Origin: Siccirubricoccus deserti
GTDB lineage: Bacteria > Pseudomonadota > Alphaproteobacteria > Acetobacterales > Acetobacteraceae
Assembly: GCF_014283215.1 (NCBI RefSeq)
Contig: NZ_JACOMF010000011.1
Span: forward strand, 1 to 64,000
Direction: 5' to 3'
DNA: 64,000 nt
Shown here: positions 1-10,179 of the stretch, in pieces
Position numbering within the stretch: position 1 is the first letter of the stretch
How the letters are laid out: every line of letters starts with the position of its first letter
Notes under the pieces: model-generated
Told to the model about the DNA's origin: nothing
Databases searched by the model: none
The model's input: the letters and a program-made list of their open reading frames with translations, nothing else
Position numbers and translations under genes: made by a program

Positions 1-102
1 CTCAGCTTCTGGGATTACCTCGGCGCCAGGCTCGGCATCCCAGGCCAAGCCAGCATCCCGTACTTGCCCGACTTGGTCCGGCAGCGCTGCCAGCCCGCCT
101 GA
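1..102 (+). CDS. C-terminal fragment of an unidentified protein, possibly a transposase
   Basis: An open frame enters from the left edge and stops with TGA at 100-102. The visible 33 residues begin LSFWDYLGARLG and end VRQRCQPA. I do not recognise the family with certainty. The FWDYLG...LPDLVRQR style resembles tails of some proteobacterial transposases, and IS debris follows within 1 kb, so a transposase end is my best guess. No start or domain is visible because the rest lies outside the window. Confidence 0.35.
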   Translation, partial: LSFWDYLGARLGIPGQASIPYLPDLVRQRCQPA

Positions 103-299
103 CCACCACAGGTTTTGCCCCTCTTACTTGTAGACTGGATCGGGCAAGTCCCGAGGTCCGGAGAGAAGAGCCCGGAGAGAGACGCGCGCCGCGGCTCGAT
201 ATCGCCCTCGAAGTCTCAAGGTGCACGCCGAATACGTGGCGGAAGGCCGCGCTTCTGGGAGGCGGCGTCACTACGGAGAATGTGTTCTGAGGGTCCGAC

Positions 300-374
300 T
301 GGAGCGGGCGAAGGGATTCGAACCCTCGACCCCAACCTTGGCAAGGTTGTGCTCTACCCCTGAGCTACGCCCGC
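300..374 (-). tRNA. tRNA-Gly (anticodon GCC)
   Basis: On the minus strand the 75-nt sequence folds as a full cloverleaf. The 7-bp acceptor stem is GCGGGCG/CGCCCGC, the D arm starts GCTC, the anticodon stem is CAACC/GGTTG around TTGCCAA (anticodon GCC), and the T arm is GAGGG-TTCGAAT-CCCTT. The discriminator base is T, as usual for bacterial tRNA-Gly, and the CCA end is encoded. It decodes GGC and GGU, the main glycine codons in this GC-rich genome. It borders a zone of broken insertion sequences, a common situation for tRNA genes. Confidence 0.97.
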
Positions 375-1082
375 GTCCGTCGGCAGCAGCGGGCTTTTAT
401 CAGGCTTTCCGGGGAAGACAACCCTGAATCTGTTGAGAATCCGCCATCACCTGTCGATTCATGCCAAAAGCGCATTTTCGCACCGTACCGTGGCGGGTCG
501 TCGCCTGGCAGCGCATCAGGTGAAGCAAAACTCGCCCGAGGCCCGAACCATGATCGGCGATGCCGTGACGCCACATGGCGCACTGGTCGCTGGGGATCGG
601 GCCTCGGCCCAGCGCGCGCTCTGCTGGATGCTGCCTGCGCGGAAGCTTGCCGGGTGGTCGATGAAGCCTCGCCCGCCATGCCGTCACGCCTGAGAGAGCG
701 TCGGCGATGCCACGGGCAAGCCCCTGCCGCTGTCGCCCGACGTGGTCTGTCCGTCGTTGAATGCTTCGAGACAGGGGAGGCGTCTTCCTAGCGGAGGCTC
801 TGGCTCATTGGAGTTGGAGGTTATGCGGCCTGCTGCTGATGCAGCAAGCGGGACACCTTCTGTCATTGGGCGGTGGGAGGTCAACGCGGGCTCGTCCGTT
901 TCGCGGATCTTGCTTCTGTTCGTGGTCTGCGTGTGGCAGCCACATGAGGCGGTCCGATGCGAGGGAAGGGCCGATCTCAAAAGCGGCGGCCCCGTGAGGG
1001 GCGACCAGGTGTCCAGCGGCCTGCTCCCACCGTCGTCCGCGTCCGGACGAACCCTGCAGCGGTGATGGAGGTGTCTGGTGGA
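375..1082. other. No gene recognised
   Basis: About 700 bp between the tRNA and the IS110 remnant. Short frames occur on both strands, but none has a recognisable motif, a convincing ribosome binding site or codon usage like the neighbouring genes. It is most simply old mobile-element flank or decayed sequence. Confidence 0.5.
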
Positions 1083-1904
1083 TCAGCCCTCCATCGCCAC
1101 TGCTGGGATGCCGTAGCGGAAGTCGCTTTCGCTGACCCACATGCGGTGCAGTACGCTGGCGAGCTTTCTGGCGACTACAACCTTGGCGCGCTTGGCGCCG
1201 CGGCGCTGGATCAGCCGCACGCCCCAGGCTTTCAGGGCAGGCCATTTGGTGACGCGGGTCAGCAGCACGTGCGCCGCCTCGAACAGGGCCACCCTGGTGG
1301 TGGCATCGCCGACCTTGCTGATCGCCCCGGCCCGGTCGGTCTCCCCGGACTGGTAGCGCTTCGGCGTCAGTCCGAGGAACGCCCCGACCGAACGCGACGA
1401 GCGGAAGCGGGCGGGGTCATCGATCGTGCTGCGGAAGGTCAGCGCCACCACGGCGCCAACGCCGGGCACCGTCATCAGGCGGCGGCAGACCGCATCGTCG
1501 CGCGCGGCGTCCCGGACCTGCCGGTCGAGCGCGGCGAGCTGGTCGCGCAACGCTTCGCGCGCCTGCAGCAGCGGCTCGAGAATACCGGGCAGGCTGGGGT
1601 GGCCGTCGAGCAGGGCGCGGACCGCACCCGACCAGCTCCTGCGCCGCAGCGTCGCCAGACGTAGGCCGAAGCCCCGCAGCAGTCCGCGGACGCTGTTCTC
1701 CAGGTCCTGCAGTTGCCGGACCATCGTCGTGCGCGCCGCCAGCCGGGCGCGCTGCTCCCGCGCAGTGATCGCCTTCACGTGGACCGGGCGGAACCAGCCC
1801 ATGCGCAGCAGGTGACCGACACCCTCAGCCTGTTGCTGGCGGTCATCGTCCATCCAGCCAGTGTGCAGGACCGCGAAGGCGCGGAGACCTGCTGCGGGGG
1901 GCAC
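1083..1904 (-). pseudogene. Truncated IS110-family transposase
   Basis: The open frame reads into the C-terminal two thirds of an IS110-type transposase. Visible landmarks are a coiled linker (LQDLENSVRGLLRGFGL), the Transposase_20 segment beginning MTVPGVGAVVALTFRS, then VGAFLGLTPKRYQSGE and ISKVGDATTRVALFEAAHVLL, and a basic tail. IS110 enzymes carry an N-terminal RuvC-like DEDD catalytic domain and are normally around 340 residues. Here homology fades just upstream of GVGHLLRMGWFRPVHVK (about 1862), so the catalytic domain is missing and the frame's first residues are unrelated sequence. The element should be inactive. It abuts an IS5-type fragment on the opposite strand. Confidence 0.85.
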
Positions 1905-1924
1905 GCCGGAGTTTCCTCTTCGTC

Positions 1925-2087
1925 GAACGCCTGATTGCGGATGCGGGCTACCAGGGGCCGAAGATGGCAGCGGCCGTTGCCGGGACCGGTGCCTGGATTT
2001 TGGAAGTCGTCCGCCGCTGCGACCAGCATCGCTTTGTCGTGCTGCCCAAGCGCTGGATTGTCGAGAGAACGCTGGCCTGGATCAGCC
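1925..2087 (+). pseudogene. IS5-family transposase remnant
   Basis: A short plus-strand segment keeps the C-terminal catalytic part of an IS5-type DDE transposase: ERLIADAGYQGPKMAAAVAGTG, then a lysine- and arginine-rich stretch, then FVVLPKRWIVERTLAWISR. In intact members the WIVERTxAWISR motif carries the final catalytic glutamate and runs into RRLARDFERY. Here the reading departs after WISR into unrelated residues, and no start or N-terminus is present. It is a relic only, lying back to back with the IS110 remnant. Confidence 0.75.
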
Positions 2088-2475
2088 GGCCACCTCAGCG
2101 TCGGTCCAAGACGCTTCAACATCCGCAATCACGCCCGAGCCGCTGCCGTTTGCGGTGTGCATGGTGAGGCGCTGTCCCGGCCGTATTGCGAGCATTGCAA
2201 GGCCTTGGTTCCGAAATCCATTCTGGACGGGAACGGCAAGCGACCCTTGGCGGTGTGAACGAGTTGCCGCCGTGTCCGATCACAGGGGCGGGCGACGACC
2301 TGAAGCAGCCAGTGACCCGCAAGGAACCGGCACGACGCAAGGCGCAGCTCAGGCGCGCCATTGTTGGGCACATGCGCAAGTTGCCGGCATCGCCTCGCCG
2401 CGTTCGCGGCATCTTCGGGCGCAAGACCTCCACTACGCCGTGTAGGTCAGGATCACCCCAGCCGGATCAATAGTG
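2088..2475. other. Degenerate sequence with a short cysteine-containing frame
   Basis: After the IS5 relic a plus-strand frame continues to a TGA at 2256-2258, ending RPYCEHCKALVPKSILDGNGKRPLAV. The CxxC followed by a basic tail looks protein-like, but I cannot name a family and there is no start codon of its own. The next 200 bases up to the ion-channel stop contain nothing I recognise. The whole interval looks like scrambled mobile-element flank. Confidence 0.4.
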
Positions 2476-3267
2476 TCAGACGAGCCCCTGATCCAGGATC
2501 TTCAGCTGTATGCCACAGGCTTTGCAATGCACCGCATCCGGCTCATGCCGCTGCAGGCCGCAGCTCGGGCAGGTGAAGCGCACCTTACTGGGGCGGAACA
2601 GGGTCTGCGCCAGCCGCAGGAACAAGGTCACCCCGGCCAACATGATCACCACCGTCAGCAGCCGTCCGGAGGCGCCATGCAGGACGATGTCGCCGAAGCC
2701 GGTGGTGGTCAGCGCGGTGACGGTGAAATACAGCGCATCGGCATAGTTGCCGATGTTCGGGTTGATGCGGTGCTGCGTCTCGAACACCAGCCCGGTCATG
2801 ATGAAGATGAAGACGCCGAGCTGTGCCGCCGCCAGCGTCGCCTCCTCGTTGCGGCGGAAGAAGGGCAGGTCGCTGCGCAGCGAGGTGATCAGCCGCACCG
2901 AGTGCAGCAGCCTGAGGGTCCGCAGCACCCGCAGGAAGCCGAGCGCCCCATGCAGCAGCGGCGCCAGCAGCAGGGAGACGATGGCGACCAAATCGGCCAG
3001 TTCCAGTGGCCGCAGCAACTGCCGCAAGGGACGTTTCGTGGCGGCGGTGCGGGCGGTGAATTCCGCCAGCAGCCCCAACCCCAGCATTACATCCACCGCC
3101 ATCACCATGGCCGAGAGCGGCAGGAAGGAGGCATAGACGATCCAGCCGATGCTGATCGCGTCCAGTGCCAGCAACCCGTAACGGAATTGCTTCGCATGCT
3201 CCGCCTTCGACCAGTAGAGCCGCCGCAGCGCAACCCGGGGGCTGTCGTGTGGCGACTTTTCCGGCAC
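2476..3267 (-). CDS. Voltage-gated-type potassium channel with C-terminal zinc ribbon
   Basis: A 263-residue inner-membrane ion channel of the VGIC superfamily, starting with GTG. Hydrophobic segments span about 30-70, 88-110 and 146-163. An arginine-bearing S4-like helix (RVLRTLRLLHSVR, 113-125) comes before the pore. The selectivity filter TTTGFGD at 187-193 matches the K+ filter consensus, followed by the inner helix at about 203-220. The C-terminus adds a CPSCG...CKACG zinc ribbon (Cys233, 236, 248, 251) instead of the usual TrkA-N domain. Family knowledge supports K+ conductance; ligand or redox gating through the ribbon is inference. The start lies 3 bp downstream of the argG stop, so the two may be co-transcribed. 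Confidence 0.87.
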   Translation of the reverse strand: MPEKSPHDSPRVALRRLYWSKAEHAKQFRYGLLALDAISIGWIVYASFLPLSAMVMAVDVMLGLGLLAEFTARTAATKRPLRQLLRPLELADLVAIVSLLLAPLLHGALGFLRVLRTLRLLHSVRLITSLRSDLPFFRRNEEATLAAAQLGVFIFIMTGLVFETQHRINPNIGNYADALYFTVTALTTTGFGDIVLHGASGRLLTVVIMLAGVTLFLRLAQTLFRPSKVRFTCPSCGLQRHEPDAVHCKACGIQLKILDQGLV

Positions 3268-3269
3268 GG

Positions 3270-4505
<1,236 letters not shown>

Positions 4506-4755
4506 GGGAAACGGCCTTCCGGCTGGCGGTCTGGTTGGGGCCGCACCATGGCGCCGGGTCTCGGTGGCGGCAAGGCGGGGCGGCGCAAACCGCGTGAGGT
4601 TTGCGCCCGGTGCATAGCCCGGGCAGGCTTTCCGATCAAAGGCTTGCTCGGCCGGACGGGGCCGGGGCCGTCGAAGCTGAGCAGGGCCAAGTTTCGCCGC
4701 GGGAGTTGCGCAAGGGTCTTGCGAACCTCGGGCCAGTCATGGTTTCATCACTTTT

Positions 4756-5880
4756 ATGGCATATCTCGTACAATTGCGCGGGATCGCATGCGCGCTGGCC
4801 TGCCTTGCCCTTGCCGGCCTCACCCTGCTCCCCGCCGCGGCACATCCGGCCGGGGCCGACGCCCTGTCGGTGGCCGCACCGGTGCTCGACGTCGCCGCCG
4901 TGCCGCATCTGACGCCCGAGGGCCGGGATGATTACGCCCGCTTCCTGCTGCAGGCGACGCCGCGGGCCTTCGCCCTCAGCCCCGATGGCACCTGGGGCTG
5001 GGCGGCGGCGCAGCCGGATATGGCGGCGACCGAGGCGCGGGCGCTGACCCTCTGCGCCCAATGGGGTGGTCGCGGATGCCGGGTGTATGCCCGTGACCTG
5101 GCCGTGGTCTGGGACGGTGCGCCACCCCGGCCCGGGGCGCCGCCGGCCAGGATGCTGGCGGCCGGGCGAGGCTGGTCGCTGACACCGGACCAACGCTTCT
5201 TCTGGCAGGGGCCGGGGGCGGCACGCGGGGTCTATGTCTGGGCCCATGGACGGGCCGCCGGAGGCCAGGACAGCCGCGGCACCCAGCCGCAGCCGCATGT
5301 CCGGGTCTTCAACAACGCCGGTTGGGACGTGGTGCGATTCGACCGCGACCCGGCAACCGATGAAACCGACGCCGCCGCCGTCTGGCTGCGCACCGCGGTG
5401 CACAGGCTGCGGGCACAAGGCTACGGCCGGGTGGTGGTGGGCGGCCAGTCGCGCGGCGGGTGGAATGCGCTGCAGGCCTTGCAGGAGACTGGCTTGGCCG
5501 ATGCGGTGGTGGCGGTGGCCCCGGCGGCGCATGGCGCGACCGGCAGCCCGGCCTGGGCCTGGGCGCTGGATGACCTGCGCCGGGTGGTGGCACGGGCCCG
5601 CAGCCCGGCGGCGCGGGTGGTGGTGGTGACCTTCGCCGGCGACGAGTTCGACCCGGATCCGACCGGCCGCGCCGCCGTCTTCCGCACCCTTGCGGCGCCG
5701 CGGGTGGGGGCGCTGCTCTTCCTCGACCGTCCGGCGGAGGTCAGCGGCCATGGCGGCGGCGCCGATGCGCGCTTCACCCTGCGCTATGGGGCGTGCCTGC
5801 TGGAGTTCGTGGAAGGGCGGGCCGCGGGGTGCGATGAGCCGCGGCGGGCGCCCATGGACCTTGCCGCGCGGCATCCGTAG
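4756..5880 (+). CDS. Secreted alpha/beta-hydrolase-like protein
   Basis: A 374-residue protein with an N-terminal signal peptide (hydrophobic 5-27, cleavage probably after AAAHPAG or nearby), so periplasmic or exported. Residues about 58-110 form a cysteine-containing segment (AFALSPDGTWGWAAAQ...TLCAQWGGRGCRVYA). The C-terminal half reads as a serine hydrolase fold: oxyanion-like AHGRAAGG near 165, nucleophile elbow GGQSRGGWNA, a possible acid in FAGDEFDPD, and HGGGADARF as a candidate histidine region. Substrate is unknown. It diverges from argG across a 250-bp gap and converges with aroC. Confidence 0.75.
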   Translation: MAYLVQLRGIACALACLALAGLTLLPAAAHPAGADALSVAAPVLDVAAVPHLTPEGRDDYARFLLQATPRAFALSPDGTWGWAAAQPDMAATEARALTLCAQWGGRGCRVYARDLAVVWDGAPPRPGAPPARMLAAGRGWSLTPDQRFFWQGPGAARGVYVWAHGRAAGGQDSRGTQPQPHVRVFNNAGWDVVRFDRDPATDETDAAAVWLRTAVHRLRAQGYGRVVVGGQSRGGWNALQALQETGLADAVVAVAPAAHGATGSPAWAWALDDLRRVVARARSPAARVVVVTFAGDEFDPDPTGRAAVFRTLAAPRVGALLFLDRPAEVSGHGGGADARFTLRYGACLLEFVEGRAAGCDEPRRAPMDLAARHP

Positions 5881-6001
5881 CTGCCTGGAATGCTGCCGGT
5901 ACCGGGTCGGGCACAGCCAAGGCTCCGGAAGGCTGCGGCTGGCGGCAAAGCGCCGGATGCGTGTGGAACGGTTGGCCGGTCACGATGAACCGCCAACGGC
6001 A

Positions 6002-7108
6002 TCAGTTCCGCGGCAGCCGGGCGCTGTCCGGCGCATCCGGGTTCTGCGCCCGGTGCCGCAGCAGGTGGTCGGCCAGCACCAGGGCGAGCATCGCCTCGCC
6101 TACCGGCACCGCGCGGATGCCGACGCAGGGGTCGTGCCGCCCTTTGGTGAGGACGTCCACCTCGCGGCCATGGCGGTCCACCGCCTGGCGCGGCGTCAGG
6201 ATGCTGCTGGTCGGCTTCACCGCGAAGCGGGCGACGATGGGCTGGCCGGTGCTGATGCCGCCGAGCACGCCGCCGGCGTGGTTGGATCCGAACACGACCC
6301 GGCCGTCCGCGCCCATCCGCATCTCATCGGCATTGGCCTCGCCGGTCAGGGCGGCGGCGGCGAATCCCTCACCGATCTCGACGCCTTTCACGGCATTGAT
6401 GCCCATCAGCGCCGCGGCGATCTCCGCGTCCAGCTTGCCGTAGATCGGCGCGCCCAGGCCGGGCGGCACGCCTTCCGCCACCACCTCGATCACCGCGCCG
6501 AGCGAGGAGCCGGATTTCCGCGCCGCCAGCAGCGCCTGTTCCCAGCGCCGAGCGGCGGCGCGGTCGGGGCAGGAGAAATCATTCTCGCCCACCGCCGCCC
6601 AATCCCAGGCGGCGCGGTCCACCGCGTCGCCACCCATCTGCACCAGCGCGCCACGGATTGTCACATCCGGCCCCAGCACCTTGCGGGCGATCGCGCCGGC
6701 GGCGACCCGCATGGCGGTCTCCCGCGCGCTGCTGCGGCCACCGCCGCGATAGTCGCGGATGCCGTATTTCAACTCATAAGCCAGGTCGGCATGGCCGGGG
6801 CGGAACCGGTCCTTGATCTCGCCATAGTCGCGCGAGCGCTGGTCCTGGTTCTCGATCACCAGCGCGATCGGCGTGCCGGTGGTCAGCCCCTCGAAGACGC
6901 CCGAGAGGATGCGGACCTGGTCCGGTTCCTGCCGCTGGGTGACGAAGGCCGATTGTCCCGGCCGGCGGCGGTCGAGGAAGGGCTGGATATCGGCCTCGCC
7001 CAACGCCAAGCGCGGTGGGCAGCCATCGACGACGCAGCCGATGGCCGGGCCATGGCTTTCGCCCCAGGTGGTGACGCGGAACAGATGGCCGAAGCTGTTG
7101 TGGGACAC
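6002..7108 (-). CDS. aroC: Chorismate synthase
   Basis: A 368-residue enzyme that makes chorismate from 5-enolpyruvylshikimate-3-phosphate using reduced FMN, the last common step to aromatic amino acids. Signatures visible: [17 protein letters not shown] at the N-terminus, the basic RRRPGQS block, [21 protein letters not shown], and the late [30 protein letters not shown] segment. The start is GTG ([12 protein letters not shown]); the nearby ATG at 7113 is out of frame. Its start lies 4 bp downstream of the fabI stop, so the two probably form an operon. Confidence 0.98.
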   Translation of the reverse strand: MSHNSFGHLFRVTTWGESHGPAIGCVVDGCPPRLALGEADIQPFLDRRRPGQSAFVTQRQEPDQVRILSGVFEGLTTGTPIALVIENQDQRSRDYGEIKDRFRPGHADLAYELKYGIRDYRGGGRSSARETAMRVAAGAIARKVLGPDVTIRGALVQMGGDAVDRAAWDWAAVGENDFSCPDRAAARRWEQALLAARKSGSSLGAVIEVVAEGVPPGLGAPIYGKLDAEIAAALMGINAVKGVEIGEGFAAAALTGEANADEMRMGADGRVVFGSNHAGGVLGGISTGQPIVARFAVKPTSSILTPRQAVDRHGREVDVLTKGRHDPCVGIRAVPVGEAMLALVLADHLLRHRAQNPDAPDSARLPRN

Positions 7109-7112
7109 GGCA

Positions 7113-7946
7113 TCACACCGTGCTGATGTCCGGCGCGTCCACCGCCTTCATCCCCACCACATGGTAGCCGCTGTCCACGTGATGCACCTCACCGGTGACG
7201 CCGGCGGCGAGGTCGCTCAGCAGGTACAGCCCGGCGCCGCCGACCTCCTCGATGGAGACGTTGCGCTTCAGCGGGCTGTTCAGCTGGTTCCACTTCAGTA
7301 TGTAACGGAAATCGCCGATGCCGCTGGCCGCCAGCGTCTTGATCGGCCCGGCCGAGATCGCGTTCACCCGGATGCCGATGCCGCCGAGGTCGGCCGCCAG
7401 GTAGCGCACGCTGGCCTCCAGCGCCGCCTTGGCCACGCCCATCACATTGTAATGCGGGGTGACACGCTCGGCGCCGAGGTAGCTCATCGTCAGCAGGCTG
7501 CCGCCCGGCTTCATCAGCGGCACCGCCCGCTGGCTGACCGAAACGAAGGAGAAGCAGGAGATGTCGAGCGCCTGCAGGAAGGCCTCGCGCGGCGTGTCCA
7601 GGTAGCGGCCGCGCAGGTACTGCTTGTCGGCGAAACCGATGGCATGGACCAGGAAATCCAGCCCACCCCAGTTCTCCCGCAGGGTGGCGAAGGCGGCGTC
7701 CACGCTGGCGTCGTCGGCCACGTCGCAGGGCAGCACCAAAGAGGAGCCGATGCTCTCGGCCAGCGGGCGGACGCGCTTCTCCAGCGCCTCCCCCTGATAG
7801 GTGAAGGCGACCTCGGCGCCCTGGGCGGCGACCGCGCGGGCGATCCCCCAGGCGATGGAGCGATCATTCGCCACGCCCATGATCAGGCCGCGCTTCCCCG
7901 CCATGAGCGAACCGGTGGGGGCATCAGCAAGCGGCGCTTCGGACAT
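7113..7946 (-). CDS. fabI: Enoyl-[acyl-carrier-protein] reductase (NADH)
   Basis: A 277-residue SDR-type reductase that completes each cycle of fatty-acid elongation by reducing the trans-2-enoyl-ACP bond. Landmarks are the FabI-type nucleotide fold [17 protein letters not shown], the active-site pair in YNVMGVAK (Tyr-x6-Lys), and [22 protein letters not shown] chose the ATG giving [12 protein letters not shown]. An upstream in-frame ATG (7994) would add 16 unlikely residues and intrude on the gap to the divergent pdxH. aroC follows in the same direction. Confidence 0.96.
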   Translation of the reverse strand: MSEAPLADAPTGSLMAGKRGLIMGVANDRSIAWGIARAVAAQGAEVAFTYQGEALEKRVRPLAESIGSSLVLPCDVADDASVDAAFATLRENWGGLDFLVHAIGFADKQYLRGRYLDTPREAFLQALDISCFSFVSVSQRAVPLMKPGGSLLTMSYLGAERVTPHYNVMGVAKAALEASVRYLAADLGGIGIRVNAISAGPIKTLAASGIGDFRYILKWNQLNSPLKRNVSIEEVGGAGLYLLSDLAAGVTGEVHHVDSGYHVVGMKAVDAPDISTV

Positions 7947-8050
7947 TTGCAAGGGGAACCAGCTTGTTGCGGATGGACGGCCGTGGTGGCACACCCCCGG
8001 CCGGCGGGCAAGGGGGACCGACCCGCGACCGCCCCCATCACCCCATCGGG

Positions 8051-8647
8051 ATGCACGCCATGGACAGCACTGCCACCGACCCCATCGCCCGGTTCGAGGC
8101 CTGGATGGCGGAGGCGGCGCAGGCCGAGCCGAATGATCCGAATGCGGTCTGCCTGGCGACCAGCACGCCGGATGGCCGCCCCTCGGCGCGAATGGTGCTG
8201 CTGAAGGGCGTCGATGCGCGAGGCTTCGTCTTCTACACCAATCTTGAAAGCCGCAAGGGCCAGGAGTTGGCCGCCAACCCCGAGGCGGCGCTGTGCTTCC
8301 ACTGGAAGTCGCTGCACCGCAGCGTCCGGGTCGAGGGGGCGGTCGAGCCGGTGAGCCGGGAAGAGGCCGATGCCTATTACCAATCCCGCGCCCGCGGCAG
8401 CCGTATCGGCGCCTGGGCCAGCCGGCAGTCCCGCCCGCTGGAAAGCCGCTTCGCGCTGGAGAAGGCGGTCGCCGAATACACTATGAAATTCGGCATCGGC
8501 GAGATCCCCCGGCCGGCGTTCTGGTCCGGCTTCCGGCTGCTGCCGCGCCGGATCGAATTCTGGCGCGACATGCCGTTCCGCCTGCATGACCGCCAGGTCT
8601 TCCACCGGGAGGCGGAGGGCTGGCGGATCGAGGCGCTGTACCCGTGA
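8051..8647 (+). CDS. pdxH: Pyridoxamine 5'-phosphate oxidase
   Basis: A 198-residue FMN-dependent oxidase that turns pyridoxine or pyridoxamine 5'-phosphate into pyridoxal 5'-phosphate. Family blocks are present: [53 protein letters not shown], and the C-terminal dimerisation/substrate segment [18 protein letters not shown] ending WRIEALYP. ATGs at 8051 and 8060 are both possible starts; the longer is given. It diverges from fabI with about 104 bp between the starts, which must hold both promoters. Confidence 0.96.
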   Translation: MHAMDSTATDPIARFEAWMAEAAQAEPNDPNAVCLATSTPDGRPSARMVLLKGVDARGFVFYTNLESRKGQELAANPEAALCFHWKSLHRSVRVEGAVEPVSREEADAYYQSRARGSRIGAWASRQSRPLESRFALEKAVAEYTMKFGIGEIPRPAFWSGFRLLPRRIEFWRDMPFRLHDRQVFHREAEGWRIEALYP

Positions 8648-8666
8648 CCCCGGACTGGGGGCGCCG

Positions 8667-10145
8667 ATGATCCCGCCGGCCCAGGCTGAGGCCGCGGCGC
8701 TGCTGCAGGGGCTGACCGGCGCAGCGCCGATCGAGACGCATATCTCCGCCATCTACGTCGGTGCTGAGACGGCCTTCAAACTGAAGAAGGCGGTGGCCCT
8801 CGGCTTCCTCGACTTCACCGCGCTGGCGGAACGCGAGCGCCTGCTGCGGCGCGAGCTGGCGCTGAACCAACCCTTCGCGCCCGGCCTCTACCGCGATGTG
8901 GCGTCACTCACCCGGGCGCCGGGCGGCGGGCTGGAATTGGCCGGGCCGGGCGAGGTGGTGGACTGGGTGCTGCGCATGGCGCCGGTGCCGCCCGGGGATT
9001 TCCTCGATGCGGTGGCGGCGCGCGACGGGCTGACGCCGGCGCTGCTGGACGCCATCGCCGATACCGTCGCGGCGCAGCATGCGGTGCTGCCCGCGGCCGC
9101 GCTGCCGGATCCCGCGGCGGCGATGGCCGCGGTACTGGAGGGCAACCGCCGTGCCGCCCTGGCGGCCGGGCTGCCTGCCGAACGGATCGAGGCCTGGGCG
9201 GCGACGCTGGGCGGGGCGCTGCGCCGCCTTGCGTCCATCCTTGCCGGACGCGCCAGGGCGGGACGGGTCAGGCGCTGCCACGGCGACCTGCATCTCGGCA
9301 ACCTGCTGCTGTGGCAGGGCAGGGTCTGCCCCTTCGACGCGCTGGAATTCGACGAGGCGCTGGCCACCATCGACACCGGCTACGACCTCGCCTTCCTGCT
9401 GATGGACCTCGACCACCGGGTCGGGCGGGCGGCGGCGAATCGGGTGCTGAACCGCTATGTGGCGCGCGGCGGCGACGCCGGGCTCACCACCGCGCTGCCG
9501 GTCTGGCTGTCGCTTCGCGCCATAATCCGCGCCCATGTCGAGGCGGCCCGGGGCCAAGCGGCCAAGGCGCTCGGCTATCTCGACCGGGCAGAGGAGTATC
9601 TGCGGCCGCCGCCGCCGCGGCTGATCGCCATCGGCGGGCTGCAGGGCACCGGCAAGTCACGGCTGGCGCAGGCGCTGGCCCCCTGGATCGGCGCCGCGCC
9701 GGGGGCGCTGGTGCTGCGCAGCGACGAGATCCGCAAGCGCCAGGCCGGGCTGGCGCCGGAGCAGCGACTGCCGCCGGAGTTCTATGCGCCCGAGGCCAGC
9801 GCCGCGGTCTTCGCCGAGCTGACGGCGCTGGCGGCGGAGGCGGTGGGCGGCGGCCATGCCGCCATCGCCGATGCGGTGTTCCAGCGGCCGGCCGAGCGCC
9901 AGGCCATCGCCGCGGCGGCGGGTGGCGCGCGCTTCGATGGGCTGTGGCTGACCGCGCCGCTGGCCGTGTTGCGGGACCGCGTCGCCGCGCGTCGCGGTGA
10001 TGCCTCGGATGCCGATGTGGCGGTGCTGGAGGCCGCCGCCGCGCGCGATTCCGGGCCGCTCGACTGGCGTGTGGTGGATGCGGCGGCTGATCCCATTCCG
10101 GCGGCCCGGGAATGCCTTGGCGTGTGCGCACCGAATCCGTGTTAG
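8667..10145 (+). CDS. Two-domain kinase: aminoglycoside phosphotransferase-like plus P-loop kinase
   Basis: A 492-residue cytoplasmic protein. The N-terminal half resembles APH-type kinases, with the catalytic-loop motif CHGDLHLGNLLL and a DFG-equivalent in FDALEFDEALATID. The C-terminal half is a separate P-loop kinase with Walker A GGLQGTGKS near residues 321-329, a LRSDEIRK region and a lid-like RARR tract. Proteins fusing these two domains are widespread in proteobacteria, but their substrate is not firmly established. ATG at 8667 follows a GGGGGCG tract; the pdxH stop is 19 bp upstream, suggesting coexpression. Confidence 0.83.
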   Translation: MIPPAQAEAAALLQGLTGAAPIETHISAIYVGAETAFKLKKAVALGFLDFTALAERERLLRRELALNQPFAPGLYRDVASLTRAPGGGLELAGPGEVVDWVLRMAPVPPGDFLDAVAARDGLTPALLDAIADTVAAQHAVLPAAALPDPAAAMAAVLEGNRRAALAAGLPAERIEAWAATLGGALRRLASILAGRARAGRVRRCHGDLHLGNLLLWQGRVCPFDALEFDEALATIDTGYDLAFLLMDLDHRVGRAAANRVLNRYVARGGDAGLTTALPVWLSLRAIIRAHVEAARGQAAKALGYLDRAEEYLRPPPPRLIAIGGLQGTGKSRLAQALAPWIGAAPGALVLRSDEIRKRQAGLAPEQRLPPEFYAPEASAAVFAELTALAAEAVGGGHAAIADAVFQRPAERQAIAAAAGGARFDGLWLTAPLAVLRDRVAARRGDASDADVAVLEAAAARDSGPLDWRVVDAAADPIPAARECLGVCAPNPC

Positions 10146-10179
10146 GATGGCACCGGAAGCGCCGATTGGGAGACGCGCC

